From Streptomyces sp. NBC_00490 (lineage in GTDB: Bacteria; Actinomycetota; Actinomycetes; Streptomycetales; Streptomycetaceae), in contig NZ_CP107869.1 in the NCBI RefSeq assembly GCF_036013645.1, positions 1,922,001-1,986,000 of the forward strand: 64,000 nucleotides of DNA. The letters run 5' to 3'. How positions within the stretch are numbered: position 1 is the first letter of the stretch; every line of letters starts with the position of its first letter. Positions 18,263-26,690 of the stretch are shown here, one piece after another. Position numbers and translations under genes: made by a program. Below the pieces are notes generated by a model, which had not been told where the DNA came from, ran no database searches, and saw only the letters and a program-made list of their open reading frames with translations.

Positions 18263-19162
18263 ATGAACGTCGACGTGCACCAGCACCTGTGGACGCCGTC
18301 CCTGGTGGCGGCCCTGCGCTCCCGCCGCGAGCCGCCGTGTCTGGACGGCTGGACGCTCCACCTGGACGGGGAGCCGCCGTACGACATCCCGCCCGCCGAC
18401 CACGACGTCGCCCGGCGTGCCGAACTCGCCCGCGCCGACGGCCTGGGGCGGGCGCTCGTCTCACTGTCGGCCCCGATCGGTGTGGAGTGGCTGCCGTCGG
18501 CCGAGGCCCGCCCGCTCCTCGACGCCTACCACGAGGGCGCGGCCGCCCTGCCCGAGCCGTTCGGCGCCTGGGCCGCCGCGGGTGTGCGGGACATCGACAC
18601 GCAGGCGACGGCCGAGGATCTCGACGGGGGCTTCGTGGGGCTCCAGCTCCCGGCCGACGCCCTGCTGGACACTGTCGGCTACGCACGCTGCGCCCCGCTG
18701 CTCGACCTGCTGGAGGAGCGCGACCTGCCGCTCTTCGTCCACCCCGGGCCCGCACGGGGCGGGTGCGAGGGGCCCGGCTGGTGGCCCGCGATGGTGCCCT
18801 ACGTCCAGCAGATGCACGCCGCCTGGTTCGCCTTCCGCGCCTTCGGCCGCCCCCGCCACCCTCGCCTGCGAGTGTGCTTCGCGCTGCTCGCCGGGCTGGC
18901 CCCGCTGCACGGGGAGCGCTTCGCCGCCCGGGGCGACGGCTCGGCGGCGGTGGACCCGGATGTCTTCGTCGAGACGTCCTCCTACGGTCCGCGCTCCGTG
19001 GACGCCGTGGTCCGCGCACTCGGGACGGACGCCGTGGTCCAGGGCTCGGACCGGCCGTACGCGGAGCCTCCGCGCCATCCCGGGTTCGGTCTGGGCGAGG
19101 CCGCCGCCCACGCCTTCCGGATCGCGAACCCACGGCGGCTGCTGACCGGCGAGATCCGCTGA
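18263..19162 (+). CDS. Amidohydrolase family protein
   Basis: A 299-residue predicted TIM-barrel hydrolase of the amidohydrolase-2 type. The N-terminus MNVDVHQHLWTPS contains the HxH metal ligands at the end of strand 1. LPLFVHPGP holds the strand-4 His region, and VVQGSDRPY is the C-terminal Asp motif. Family members carry out metal-dependent hydrolysis or decarboxylation of cyclic or aromatic acids. The start ATG directly precedes the conserved HxH block, so no N-terminal residues appear to be missing. It is separate from the lipoprotein gene upstream (divergent) and 114 bases before the MHS transporter, which has its own promoter. The substrate is unknown. Confidence 0.8.
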   Translation: MNVDVHQHLWTPSLVAALRSRREPPCLDGWTLHLDGEPPYDIPPADHDVARRAELARADGLGRALVSLSAPIGVEWLPSAEARPLLDAYHEGAAALPEPFGAWAAAGVRDIDTQATAEDLDGGFVGLQLPADALLDTVGYARCAPLLDLLEERDLPLFVHPGPARGGCEGPGWWPAMVPYVQQMHAAWFAFRAFGRPRHPRLRVCFALLAGLAPLHGERFAARGDGSAAVDPDVFVETSSYGPRSVDAVVRALGTDAVVQGSDRPYAEPPRHPGFGLGEAAAHAFRIANPRRLLTGEIR

Positions 19163-19213
19163 ACCCGGGTGAGGCGTATCGGGCCGCCCCACGCCATAAT
19201 GTTGTGCACTTTC

Positions 19214-19242
19214 TTGACTGCGGTGAAGTTAGAGCCTACTTT
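19214..19242 (+). promoter_or_regulatory. Housekeeping-type promoter for the MHS transporter
   Basis: TTGACT (19214-19219), a 17-base spacer and TACTTT (19237-19242) match the -35 and -10 of vegetative sigma factor promoters. The expected start is near 19249, giving a leader of about 28 bases with AAGGGAG before the ATG at 19277. Such a clear consensus is uncommon in this window. Confidence 0.65.
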
Positions 19243-19276
19243 CGCGGTGTCCTTCCCCCGGTCAAGGGAGACCGCG

Positions 19277-20629
19277 ATGCCCCCGTCCCCCGTCGCATCA
19301 CCGTCCACGGCCGCCGAGCGAACCCGGCAGCTGCGCCTGGTCGCCGCCTCCGGGCTGCTCGGTACCGCCGTGGAGTTCTACGACTTCCTCGTCTACGGCA
19401 CCGTCGCCGCACTCGTCTTCGGCGAACTGTTCTTCCCCGGCGCCGATCCGGCCGTCGGCACGATCGCCGCGTTCGGCACCTTCGCCGCCGGTTATGTCGC
19501 CCGTCCGCTCGGCGGCGTCCTCTTCGGCCACTTCGGCGACCGGCTCGGCCGCAAGTCGATGCTGCTGCTCACCATGGGTCTGATGGGCGGCGCCAGCTTC
19601 CTCATCGGCCTGCTGCCCACCTACGACACGATCGGTGTGTGGGCCCCGGTCCTCCTGATCGCTCTGCGCGTCGTCCAGGGCGTCGCCATCGGCGGTGAGT
19701 GGGGCGGCGCGACCCTGATGGTCGTCGAGCACGCCGGAGAGCGGCGCCGCGGCCTGTGGTCCAGCTTCACGCAGATGGGAGCCCCGCTCGGCTCCCTGCT
19801 GTCCACCGCCGTCGTCGCGTACGTCGTCACCCTCCCCAAGGACGACTTCGCGGCGTGGGGCTGGCGGGTGCCGTTCCTGTTCAGCGTCGCCCTGCTCGGC
19901 GTCGGCCTCTTCGTCCGGCTCAAGGTGGTGGAGAGCCCGCTCTTCGCCGAGGTGAAGAAGGACCGCGCCGAGTCCCGGCTGCCCATCCTCGACGTCCTGC
20001 GCAACCCGCGCCCCGTACTGCTGGCCTGCGGTGTCGGCATCGGCGCCTTCACCGCGCAGTCGCTGCTGACCAGCTACATGATCGCGTACGCCACCGGCAT
20101 CGGGTACGCCCGGCCGCAGGTACTCAACGCCCTCACCGTCTCCGCGTGCGTCGCGCTCGTCGTGCTGCCCTGCGCCTCGGCGCTCTCCGACAAGATCGGC
20201 CGCCGCCCGGTCGTCCTCGCCGGAGCCATCGCCTCGGCCGCGCTCGCCTTCCCCGTCCTGGCGCTGGTCGACTCGAAGTCACCGGGGCTGCTGATCCTCG
20301 CCGTCGTCCTCGGTCACGGCATCGCCCAGTCCACGATGTACGGCCCGCTGGGCGCACTGCTCACCGAGATGTTCGGCACCAAGGTCCGCTACACCGGCGC
20401 CTCGCTCGGCTACCAGGGCGCCACCCTCGTCGGCGCCGGCTTCTCCCCCATGATCGCCGGAAGCCTGGTGGCCGGAAGCGGCAACAGCACCCCGGTCGCC
20501 CTGCTGCTCTGCGGCGGCGCCGCCGTCACCGCGGTGACCGTCTGCTTCGTCCGCGAGACCCACCGCGGCACCCTCGACGACTCCGCCGCCCGCCCCTCCG
20601 TCCCCCACACGGAGGAGATCTCCGCATGA
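19277..20629 (+). CDS. MHS-family MFS transporter (metabolite:H+ symporter)
   Basis: A 450-residue, 12-helix symporter of the metabolite:H+ symporter family, which includes KgtP, ProP and shikimate transporters. Diagnostic features are GTAVEFYDFLVYGTVAALVF in helix 1, ARPLGGVLFGHFGDRLGRKS between helices 2 and 3, RVVQGVAIGGEWGGA in helix 4, and ADALSDKIGRR-like ASALSDKIGRRPV after helix 8. It would import a carboxylate or zwitterion with protons. The ATG is set by AAGGGAG six bases upstream, and a strong promoter lies just before. Its substrate may relate to the neighbouring amidohydrolase or PEP-mutase-like enzyme, but this is only contextual. Confidence 0.87.
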   Translation: MPPSPVASPSTAAERTRQLRLVAASGLLGTAVEFYDFLVYGTVAALVFGELFFPGADPAVGTIAAFGTFAAGYVARPLGGVLFGHFGDRLGRKSMLLLTMGLMGGASFLIGLLPTYDTIGVWAPVLLIALRVVQGVAIGGEWGGATLMVVEHAGERRRGLWSSFTQMGAPLGSLLSTAVVAYVVTLPKDDFAAWGWRVPFLFSVALLGVGLFVRLKVVESPLFAEVKKDRAESRLPILDVLRNPRPVLLACGVGIGAFTAQSLLTSYMIAYATGIGYARPQVLNALTVSACVALVVLPCASALSDKIGRRPVVLAGAIASAALAFPVLALVDSKSPGLLILAVVLGHGIAQSTMYGPLGALLTEMFGTKVRYTGASLGYQGATLVGAGFSPMIAGSLVAGSGNSTPVALLLCGGAAVTAVTVCFVRETHRGTLDDSAARPSVPHTEEISA

Positions 20630-20649
20630 GACCGGCACCCGTGTGAGCG

Positions 20650-21501
20650 TCAGTCCTGCCGGAACAGGTCGTTCAGATCCGTCTGGGCGAGCTGGCCGTC
20701 GGCATAGGAGAAGGTGCCTCGCTCCGCCAACTCCCTTGCCGCGTCCAGCAGGTGACGGTACATCGCCCGGGCGATGCTGCCGCCGACCGTGACCCTGCGC
20801 ACCCCGAGTTCGCGCAGGTCGTCCAGGGCCAGCGCGTTGCCGGTGAGCCCCATGACGACATTGAGCGGGCCGTCGAGTTCCCGCACCAGGGTGCCGATGG
20901 TCTCGGCGTCGGCGGCTCCCGGCACGAACGCGCAGTCCGCGCCGGCCGCGAGATAGGCGTTGGCCCGCCGTACGGCCTCGTCGAGCGAGCCGCCGACCAG
21001 CAGCACATCCGTCCGGCCGACCAGGACGAACGGATCGCCGGCGGCGTCCGCGGCGGCACGGGCGGCGCGGACGCGGTCCACCGCGAGCGGCTCCTCGTAC
21101 AGGGGCCGGGCGCGGTCACCGGTGAAGTCCTCGATGTTGCCCCCCGCGGCGCCTGCCGCGCGGGTCATCGAGATGGTCTCCGCCACGGTCTCGGGCGCCT
21201 CACCGAACCCGTCCTCCAGGTCCGCGCTGAGCGGCACCCGGAGTTCGTCCGCGATCTCACGGACCCGGCGGATCATGGTGTCGCGGCCGATCCGCCCGTC
21301 CGGCGCCTTCTCGTCGTGGAAGTCGTGGTCCGGGCGCCCGAGCGAGAAGGCGACCCCCGCGCTCGTGGTGGCCACGGCGGGGAAGCCCGCCGACTCCAGG
21401 ACCCGGGCGCTTCCCACGTCCCAGGCGTTGGGGAGCAGGAAGCACCCCTCCCGGTGCAACTCGACGAAACGCTCGGCTCGTTCTCGGCTGTCGATGTTCA
21501 C
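20650..21501 (-). CDS. Isocitrate lyase/PEP mutase superfamily enzyme
   Basis: A 283-residue alpha/beta-barrel enzyme of the PEP mutase/isocitrate lyase superfamily. Visible family elements are LLPNAWDVGSARVLESAGFPAVATTSAG near the N-terminus, SADLEDGFGE with the metal-binding acidic residues, and VLVGRTDVLL. The KKCGH catalytic loop of true isocitrate lyases is absent, so it is more likely a mutase, phosphonate-hydrolase or oxaloacetate-hydrolase type lyase. Many such stand-alone proteins have no tested substrate. The start is a GTG at 21501, matching the usual N-terminus. It converges on the MHS transporter with 20 bases between stops. Confidence 0.82.
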   Translation of the reverse strand: MNIDSRERAERFVELHREGCFLLPNAWDVGSARVLESAGFPAVATTSAGVAFSLGRPDHDFHDEKAPDGRIGRDTMIRRVREIADELRVPLSADLEDGFGEAPETVAETISMTRAAGAAGGNIEDFTGDRARPLYEEPLAVDRVRAARAAADAAGDPFVLVGRTDVLLVGGSLDEAVRRANAYLAAGADCAFVPGAADAETIGTLVRELDGPLNVVMGLTGNALALDDLRELGVRRVTVGGSIARAMYRHLLDAARELAERGTFSYADGQLAQTDLNDLFRQD

Positions 21502-21638
21502 GCACCCGAACGTACGTCGTGACTCCGTGCACGGCCAGCGAGCGGATCGCGCTCCCGCGCACCGCCCGCGCTCACCCTGACCCACACACCGACCTCTGCG
21601 CCCCGCCGCCGACCCGGGACGCGGACCTGCCCAAGGCT

Positions 21639-23063
21639 CTACCCCCGGCGGGCCGCGGCCGCCGCGCCCACGGTCCCGGTCTCGCGCGCCACCGCGATGA
21701 TCCGGGCCCGCAGAAGTTCCGCACAGCGCCGCATGTTCTTGTCGGCGACCGGTGTGTCCGGCAGTCGGCAGGCGAACTGCAGGCCTTCGGGGACCCGGGT
21801 GACCCACGCGCAGACCTGGTCGCCGTAGGACACCCTGATCAGCCCGTACGCCTTCAGCTCCTGCCAGCGTGCGGCACCGGGGATGTCGCGGGAGTCGACG
21901 TACGAGAGGATCGAGTACAGGTCCGGTGAGGTGGGCCGGAAGTCCGCGCCCAGCAGGCGTAGGACGCGGGCCAGGGGCATCCGGGACAGCGCCCGGGTGT
22001 CGCGCAGCGCGGCGCGGACCAGTTCCAGGGCGGCGTCGAAGTCCACGGCCCGCTCCACCGGGATCTCGACGGGCGCCCCGCCCACGTACCAGCCGACCGA
22101 CTCGGCCCAGCGGGACTTGACCCGGGTGTGGAAGGGCACGACGGTGCGGTACACGCTCAGGCCGCTGATCTCGCGGGCGGCGAGCGCGACGGCCGCGACG
22201 ATCCCGACCAGACTGCCGCCGTAGGGACGGCAGTACGCCTCGAAGGCCGCCGCGTCCGCGGCGTCCACGAGCATCTCCTGGACGAACCTCTGCTCGGGCA
22301 GCGGGCCTTCGGGATCCAGGCCGAGGTCGACGGGGAAGTTGGGCAGCCTGCCGTCGCAGCGCCCGATGAACTCCCGCCAGCGGCCGACGACCTGGTGGGT
22401 GTCGTCGATCCGGTCGGCGTCCGAGCGTTCGTCGGCGCAGAAGTCGACGTAGCTGGCGACCGGTTCGGGCACGACGATGCGCCCTTCGAGGCCGGCCGCG
22501 TACAGCTCGTGGATCTCGGCGGTGATGCGGTGGATCGAGTACGCGTCCACGTTGCTGTGGTCGAACGCCATGTACACACTCGCCCCGTCGTCCCGTACGA
22601 CGGCCGTGAACAGGAAGTTGGGCCAGGTGAGCGCGTCGGCTGCGACGTCGAAACGGTCCTGCAGGTACCGGGTCAGCGTCACCGCGTCCGCGAATTCTCC
22701 GATGTCCTCGCGGTGCAGGGCGACGGCGTCGGAGTCGAGGGTGAAGCGCCGCATCTCGTCGCCGGCCCATCGGAACCCGCTGCGCAGCGTCTCGTGCCGC
22801 AGCATCCAGGCCTCCAACGCGCCCTGCAAAACGTCGAGTTCGACGCGTCCGGGGATGTCGAAGGCGGTACCGAGCCAGGTCGGCACGAACAGCCCGTCCT
22901 CCCGCACCGTCCGTGCCGTGCGGATGTGGGACTCCTGGACGTACGCCGGTGGCCTCGCGTCGTCCGGCAACGCCCGCGCCGCGCCCACCGACGCGGGATG
23001 CAGGGTCCACTCCACGAGCCTTCCGGGCCGGATCTCGCACCGCTGGAGGTCGGTCATGCGCAC
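21639..23063 (-). CDS. Free-standing condensation-domain acyltransferase-like protein
   Basis: A 474-residue protein made of one NRPS-condensation/PapA-like domain, with no carrier or adenylation domain. The motif equivalent to HHxxxDG reads DHSNVDA, which keeps the catalytic His and the structural Asp of HxxxD but loses the first His and the Gly. A C-terminal YVDSRDIPGAARW segment sits where the domain's floor loop would be. Such proteins transfer acyl groups from a carrier or CoA to an alcohol or amine. The substrate is unknown. GTG 23063 is preferred because GGAGAG lies at good spacing, with ATG 23057 as alternative. It is divergent from a secreted GH16 gene and far from any NRPS or PKS gene in the window. 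Confidence 0.75.
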   Translation of the reverse strand: MRMTDLQRCEIRPGRLVEWTLHPASVGAARALPDDARPPAYVQESHIRTARTVREDGLFVPTWLGTAFDIPGRVELDVLQGALEAWMLRHETLRSGFRWAGDEMRRFTLDSDAVALHREDIGEFADAVTLTRYLQDRFDVAADALTWPNFLFTAVVRDDGASVYMAFDHSNVDAYSIHRITAEIHELYAAGLEGRIVVPEPVASYVDFCADERSDADRIDDTHQVVGRWREFIGRCDGRLPNFPVDLGLDPEGPLPEQRFVQEMLVDAADAAAFEAYCRPYGGSLVGIVAAVALAAREISGLSVYRTVVPFHTRVKSRWAESVGWYVGGAPVEIPVERAVDFDAALELVRAALRDTRALSRMPLARVLRLLGADFRPTSPDLYSILSYVDSRDIPGAARWQELKAYGLIRVSYGDQVCAWVTRVPEGLQFACRLPDTPVADKNMRRCAELLRARIIAVARETGTVGAAAAARRG

Positions 23064-23260
23064 AGGGCTCTCCGATCATCGCTCACCGCGTGGAGGGATC
23101 AACGAGCGGACGGGCCCGAAGCAACGCGACTGGAGGCTGACGCTCCGGTACTCCGGCCGTTGTGGGGATGGTGTTCGCACCGGCTCGCGGCAAGGATGCT
23201 CCCTCGCCCGGCACTTCCCGTCGTACGACATCGGCGCACCGAGGACCGGAGGGCCTCCCG

Positions 23261-24175
23261 ATGGGATCACACGCAGCACCGCACGGCCGTAAGCGCGCTC
23301 TGCTGGCGTCCATGGGGCTCGTGCTCCTGGCCGCCGTCCTCGGCATCCCCCGTGCCGACGGGGCAGCGGGGGAAGCCGGTGCGGCCGACGCCTGCCGCGC
23401 CACCGGCACCGAACTGCCCCGCGGCGACTGCGGGCCGTTCTGGCAGGTCCTCGCCGAGGACTTCAACGGTGACCGGGTGCCGCTGGGCGGGTTCAGCGAC
23501 TGCGACCACGCCGTCGACACCTCCGCCGCGTACTGCGGGGGCCTGCGCGGTGCGTACCGCGACAACTGGTGGGCCTATCCGACCGGTTGGCGTGACACGG
23601 CCAATGACCGCGGCCGGCAGGTCGTGGGTGTCTACCACCCGGAGGACACCGTGAGCGTGGGTCCCGCGGAGAACGGCGACGGCAGGATGTTCATCCGTAT
23701 GTGGCGGCCCGCCGACGGGGGTCCCGTGCACGCTGCGGCGGTGGTACCTCGTGCCGTCATGCAGATGAGGTACGGCAAGTACAGCGCCCGTATCAAGGTG
23801 ACCGAACTCGCCCCGGGCTACAAGTCGGCCTGGCTGCACTACGGCGGAGGCTGCGAGATGGACCACCCCGAGGGCGAGTGGACCGGCGATCTCACGGCCT
23901 TCCACCATCCGTGCGGCGGGGGTGAACAGGGCTACTTCCCGGGGAGCGAGGAGTGGACACGGTGGCACACGGTCTCCACCGAGTGGACGCCCGGCCATGT
24001 GCGCTTCTTCGTGGACGGCCGGCAGGTGGGGCACGACACCCGCGAGGTTCCCCGGCAGCCCCTGTCCTGGGTGCTCCAGAACGAGAGCGCCCTGCAAGGC
24101 CCCGGCGCGGCTCCGGGCAGCAGCGCCCAGCTCGACATCACCTGGGTCGCCGCGTACGCCTACGACTGGAAGTGA
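23261..24175 (+). CDS. Secreted glycoside hydrolase family 16 protein
   Basis: A 304-residue exported enzyme. Residues 1-36 form a Sec signal (KRALLASMGLVLLAAVLG). The mature domain is a GH16 jelly-roll. The retaining catalytic motif ExDxxE is intact as EMDHPE, residues 199-204, and is preceded by GKYSARIKV and followed by WHTVSTEWTPGHVRFFVDGRQVG. GH16 members cleave beta-1,3/1,4-glucans, agar, carrageenan and other galactans or glucans. It lacks additional carbohydrate-binding modules. The ATG follows GGAGGG by seven bases. Four Cys residues in the N-terminal half may form disulfides. The substrate is inferred only at family level. Confidence 0.85.
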   Translation: MGSHAAPHGRKRALLASMGLVLLAAVLGIPRADGAAGEAGAADACRATGTELPRGDCGPFWQVLAEDFNGDRVPLGGFSDCDHAVDTSAAYCGGLRGAYRDNWWAYPTGWRDTANDRGRQVVGVYHPEDTVSVGPAENGDGRMFIRMWRPADGGPVHAAAVVPRAVMQMRYGKYSARIKVTELAPGYKSAWLHYGGGCEMDHPEGEWTGDLTAFHHPCGGGEQGYFPGSEEWTRWHTVSTEWTPGHVRFFVDGRQVGHDTREVPRQPLSWVLQNESALQGPGAAPGSSAQLDITWVAAYAYDWK

Positions 24176-24228
24176 CCCGCACGAGCCTGCCCGGCCGAGG
24201 TGTCCGCGCCTTGCCCGCCTCCGTTGGC

Positions 24229-25113
24229 TCAGGCCTTCTCGTCGAAGCTGGCGAAGTACGCGGCGGCCATGTCCTCGTCGCCGTGGCCCTGCGCGGCGGC
24301 ACGCTCCAGGCGCTCCGCGCTCGCGGCGGCCACGTCGAGCCGGACGCCGCCTCGCTCGCCGGCCTCGACGATCAGCCGGGCGTCCTTGGCGGCGGTCGAC
24401 ACGGCGAACTGGGGCGGGGACAGCTTGTCGTCGAGGATCAGCGCGGACTTGGCGCGCAGGTAGCCCATGTCCAGCGGGCCGCCCGCGATGGCGTCGAAGA
24501 AGTTCTGCGGGTCGACGTCGAGCGCCTTCGCCAGGGCCAGGACCTCGCCCATCGCGTTGGTGGTCGCGATGACCCAGCTGTTGGCGACCAGCTTCAGCCG
24601 GGTGGCGCTGCCTTCGGCGCCGTCCTCGCCGGTCCACACCGTGCGGGCGCCGACGGCGTCGAGGACCGGCGTCACCTTGTGCCGTCCGTCCACCGGCCCC
24701 GCGGCGAGCACGAGGAGCTGTCCGGCCTCGGCGGGCCGGCGGGTGCCGAGCACGGGGGCGTCGTAGAAGACGAGGTCCTGCTCGCGGGCGAAGGCGGCCA
24801 GGTCGGCGACGCCCTCGATACCGGCGGTGGTGGACTGCACCCAGGCGGTGCCGGGGCGCAGCGCGGAAGCTGCCTGCCGCATGACGTCGAGGACGGCGGG
24901 ACCGTCGTAGAGCATGGTCAGGACGACGTCGGCGCCCCCGACGGCCTCGGCGGGGGTGCAGGCGACGGCGATGCCGTCGGCGGCGAGCGGTTCGGCCTTG
25001 GCGCGGCTGCGGTTCCAGGCGCGGACGGTGTGTCCGGCGCGGGCGAGGTTGCGGGCCATGGCGGCACCCATGATTCCGGTGCCGAGGACGCTCACGGTGA
25101 GCTGGTCGGTCAT
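24229..25113 (-). CDS. NAD(P)-dependent beta-hydroxyacid dehydrogenase family protein
   Basis: A 294-residue enzyme of the 6-phosphogluconate/3-hydroxyisobutyrate dehydrogenase superfamily. The N-terminal Rossmann motif is VLGTGIMGAAMARNL. The next acceptor position holds NRS, which suggests NADP use. The substrate loop appears as STTAGIEG in place of the usual DxSTxxP. VLGTRRPAEAGQL follows, and the catalytic Lys lies in RLKLVANSW. Family members oxidise beta-hydroxyacids or reduce imines and succinic semialdehyde-like aldehydes. It has its own upstream region containing the LuxR relic and converges on the GH16 gene. The substrate is unknown. Confidence 0.83.
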   Translation of the reverse strand: MTDQLTVSVLGTGIMGAAMARNLARAGHTVRAWNRSRAKAEPLAADGIAVACTPAEAVGGADVVLTMLYDGPAVLDVMRQAASALRPGTAWVQSTTAGIEGVADLAAFAREQDLVFYDAPVLGTRRPAEAGQLLVLAAGPVDGRHKVTPVLDAVGARTVWTGEDGAEGSATRLKLVANSWVIATTNAMGEVLALAKALDVDPQNFFDAIAGGPLDMGYLRAKSALILDDKLSPPQFAVSTAAKDARLIVEAGERGGVRLDVAAASAERLERAAAQGHGDEDMAAAYFASFDEKA

Positions 25114-25220
25114 GACGTCACCTTCCCTGGGGGTGGGGACCCGAGCATAGGGTTCGGACGCTCGTCGACCGGGACGCCGTGACGGTGGTGAACGCCCTCG
25201 TGCCGCGGGGCCCTGGCCGG

Positions 25221-25334
25221 TCACCTGCCTGCCGGGCCCGAGGGGGACCCGGGTCGTACGAGCCCGGTCTGGTAGGCGATCACCACGAGTTGCGCGCGGT
25301 CGCGGGCGCCCAGCTTCGTCAGGGCGCGCTGGAT
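25221..25334 (-). pseudogene. C-terminal relic of a NarL/LuxR-type response regulator
   Basis: On the minus strand, codons 25334 to 25221 read IQRALTKLGARDRAQLVV, then IAYQTGLVRPG and a short tail to a TGA. This is the typical C-terminal end of the LuxR-type DNA-binding domain of Streptomyces response regulators. Upstream of Ile (beyond 25334) the same frame gives unrelated low-complexity sequence, and no helix-turn-helix start, receiver domain or start codon is present, so only about 35 codons survive. The rest of the 25114-25471 spacer holds no other gene that I can support. It also carries the upstream regions of the dehydrogenase and the LacI gene. The relic probably marks an old deletion or rearrangement. 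Confidence 0.68.
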
Positions 25335-25471
25335 ACCGGAGCGGCTTCCTGGACCGGAGCAGCCGGAATCGGAGCATGCGGGACAGGCGCGGGCGGCTAC
25401 GACGTCTCCACGGTCGGGCAGCGGCGTCTGGCATCATTGCGGCCCGATCGTGCGGTCAACCGGGGGACACC

Positions 25472-26554
25472 ATGAAGCGAGGCACAGGACGGAGCGGCAG
25501 CTCCGCGGCGCCGAACGGTGTGGATGTGGCGCGTCTGGCCGGGGTCTCCCAGAAGACGGTGTCGCGAGTCTTCAACGAAGAGCCCTACGTCTCCGCCGAG
25601 GTACGCAGACGCGTCCTCGAAGCCGCGGAACAGCTCGGCTACCGGCGCAACAACGCCGCCCGGGCACTGGCGTCGGGACGGACCCGTTCGATCGGCGTGA
25701 TCACGCTGGGCACCGCCCTGTACGGGCCCGCTTCCCTCCTCATGGGCGTCGAACGGGTCGTCCGGGACACGGGGTACGCGCTGCGCGTGGTCAACACGAT
25801 GGAGGGCGACCCGGCCGGGCTCGCCGGTGCCGTGGACTCGCTCCTCGACCAGGGCGTGGACGGCATCGTCATCTCCGAGCCGATCGACGAGCCGGGCGAC
25901 GGCGAAGCCGGACCCCTCCGCGTCGACGTCCCGGTCCTGGTGATCGGCGCTCCGCCGCCGCCTCTCAGCTCCCCGGCGGTGCTGACCGCGGGCGGGGGCG
26001 CCGATCTGATGGCCCGTGCCGCCACCGAACACCTGCTGGGGCTGGGTCATGTGACGGTCCATCATCTGGCGGGCCCGCAGCGGTGGTTCGCCGCCCGGGA
26101 CCGGCTGGAGGGATGGCGGACCACTCTGGTCTCGCACGGGAGGGACGTGCCCCCCGTCGTCGAGGGCGACTGGTCGGCCGCGTCCGGGTACGCGGCGGGC
26201 CGCGCGTTCGCCCAGGACCCCGAGGTCACCGCCGTGTTCGCCGCCAACGACGACATGGCGATCGGGCTGGTCCGCGCCCTGACGGAGGCCGGGCGGCACG
26301 TGCCCGGCGACGTCAGCGTGGTGGGCTTCGACGACGTTCCGGTCGCCGCCTACGTCACTCCGCCCCTGACCACGGTGCGGCAGCCCTTCGACGCCGTGGC
26401 ACAGGAGGGGCTCAAGCGTCTGGTGCACGCCATCGAGAACCCGGACGCCGACCCCCTGCCGGCGAGCGCCCCGCCGGTCGACCTCGTCGTCCGCGCCTCG
26501 ACGGCTCCCCCGCCCCCGGCCGTCACCGGGAGGTCCGGGAAGTCCGGGAGGTGA
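25472..26554 (+). CDS. LacI family transcriptional regulator
   Basis: A 360-residue repressor. The N-terminal helix-turn-helix is VDVARLAGVSQKTVSRVFNEEPYVSAEVRRRVLEAAEQLGY (residues 17-57), followed by the hinge helix NNAARALASGRT. A periplasmic-binding-protein-like ligand domain fills the rest, with GVITLGTALYGP, AAGRAFA and VFAANDDMAIGLVRALTEAG, then the family GDVSVVGFDDVP motif. Ligands are usually sugars or nucleosides. The ATG follows GGGGGA at good spacing. An SGNH hydrolase lies downstream on the same strand. LacI regulators commonly govern the adjacent carbohydrate-active gene, so that hydrolase and the nearby GH16 enzyme are the first candidates. Confidence 0.88.
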   Translation: MKRGTGRSGSSAAPNGVDVARLAGVSQKTVSRVFNEEPYVSAEVRRRVLEAAEQLGYRRNNAARALASGRTRSIGVITLGTALYGPASLLMGVERVVRDTGYALRVVNTMEGDPAGLAGAVDSLLDQGVDGIVISEPIDEPGDGEAGPLRVDVPVLVIGAPPPPLSSPAVLTAGGGADLMARAATEHLLGLGHVTVHHLAGPQRWFAARDRLEGWRTTLVSHGRDVPPVVEGDWSAASGYAAGRAFAQDPEVTAVFAANDDMAIGLVRALTEAGRHVPGDVSVVGFDDVPVAAYVTPPLTTVRQPFDAVAQEGLKRLVHAIENPDADPLPASAPPVDLVVRASTAPPPPAVTGRSGKSGR

Positions 26555-26690
26555 GAATGCGCGATTGTCCGCGGCATCCCGGGGAACACGGTGGCCGATG
26601 AGGTCACCGAGGTCACCGCGCCGCCCGGCGAGGACGCCACCGTCCCGAGGTGATCCGGCGGATCGAGGACCACGACCGAAAGGCCCAGCT

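Noticed and set aside
26555..26690. Short plus-strand frame starting with GTG between the LacI and SGNH genes
   Set aside because: About 21 codons (VADEVTEVTAPP and so on) with no recognisable family or ribosome site, so I did not call a gene.
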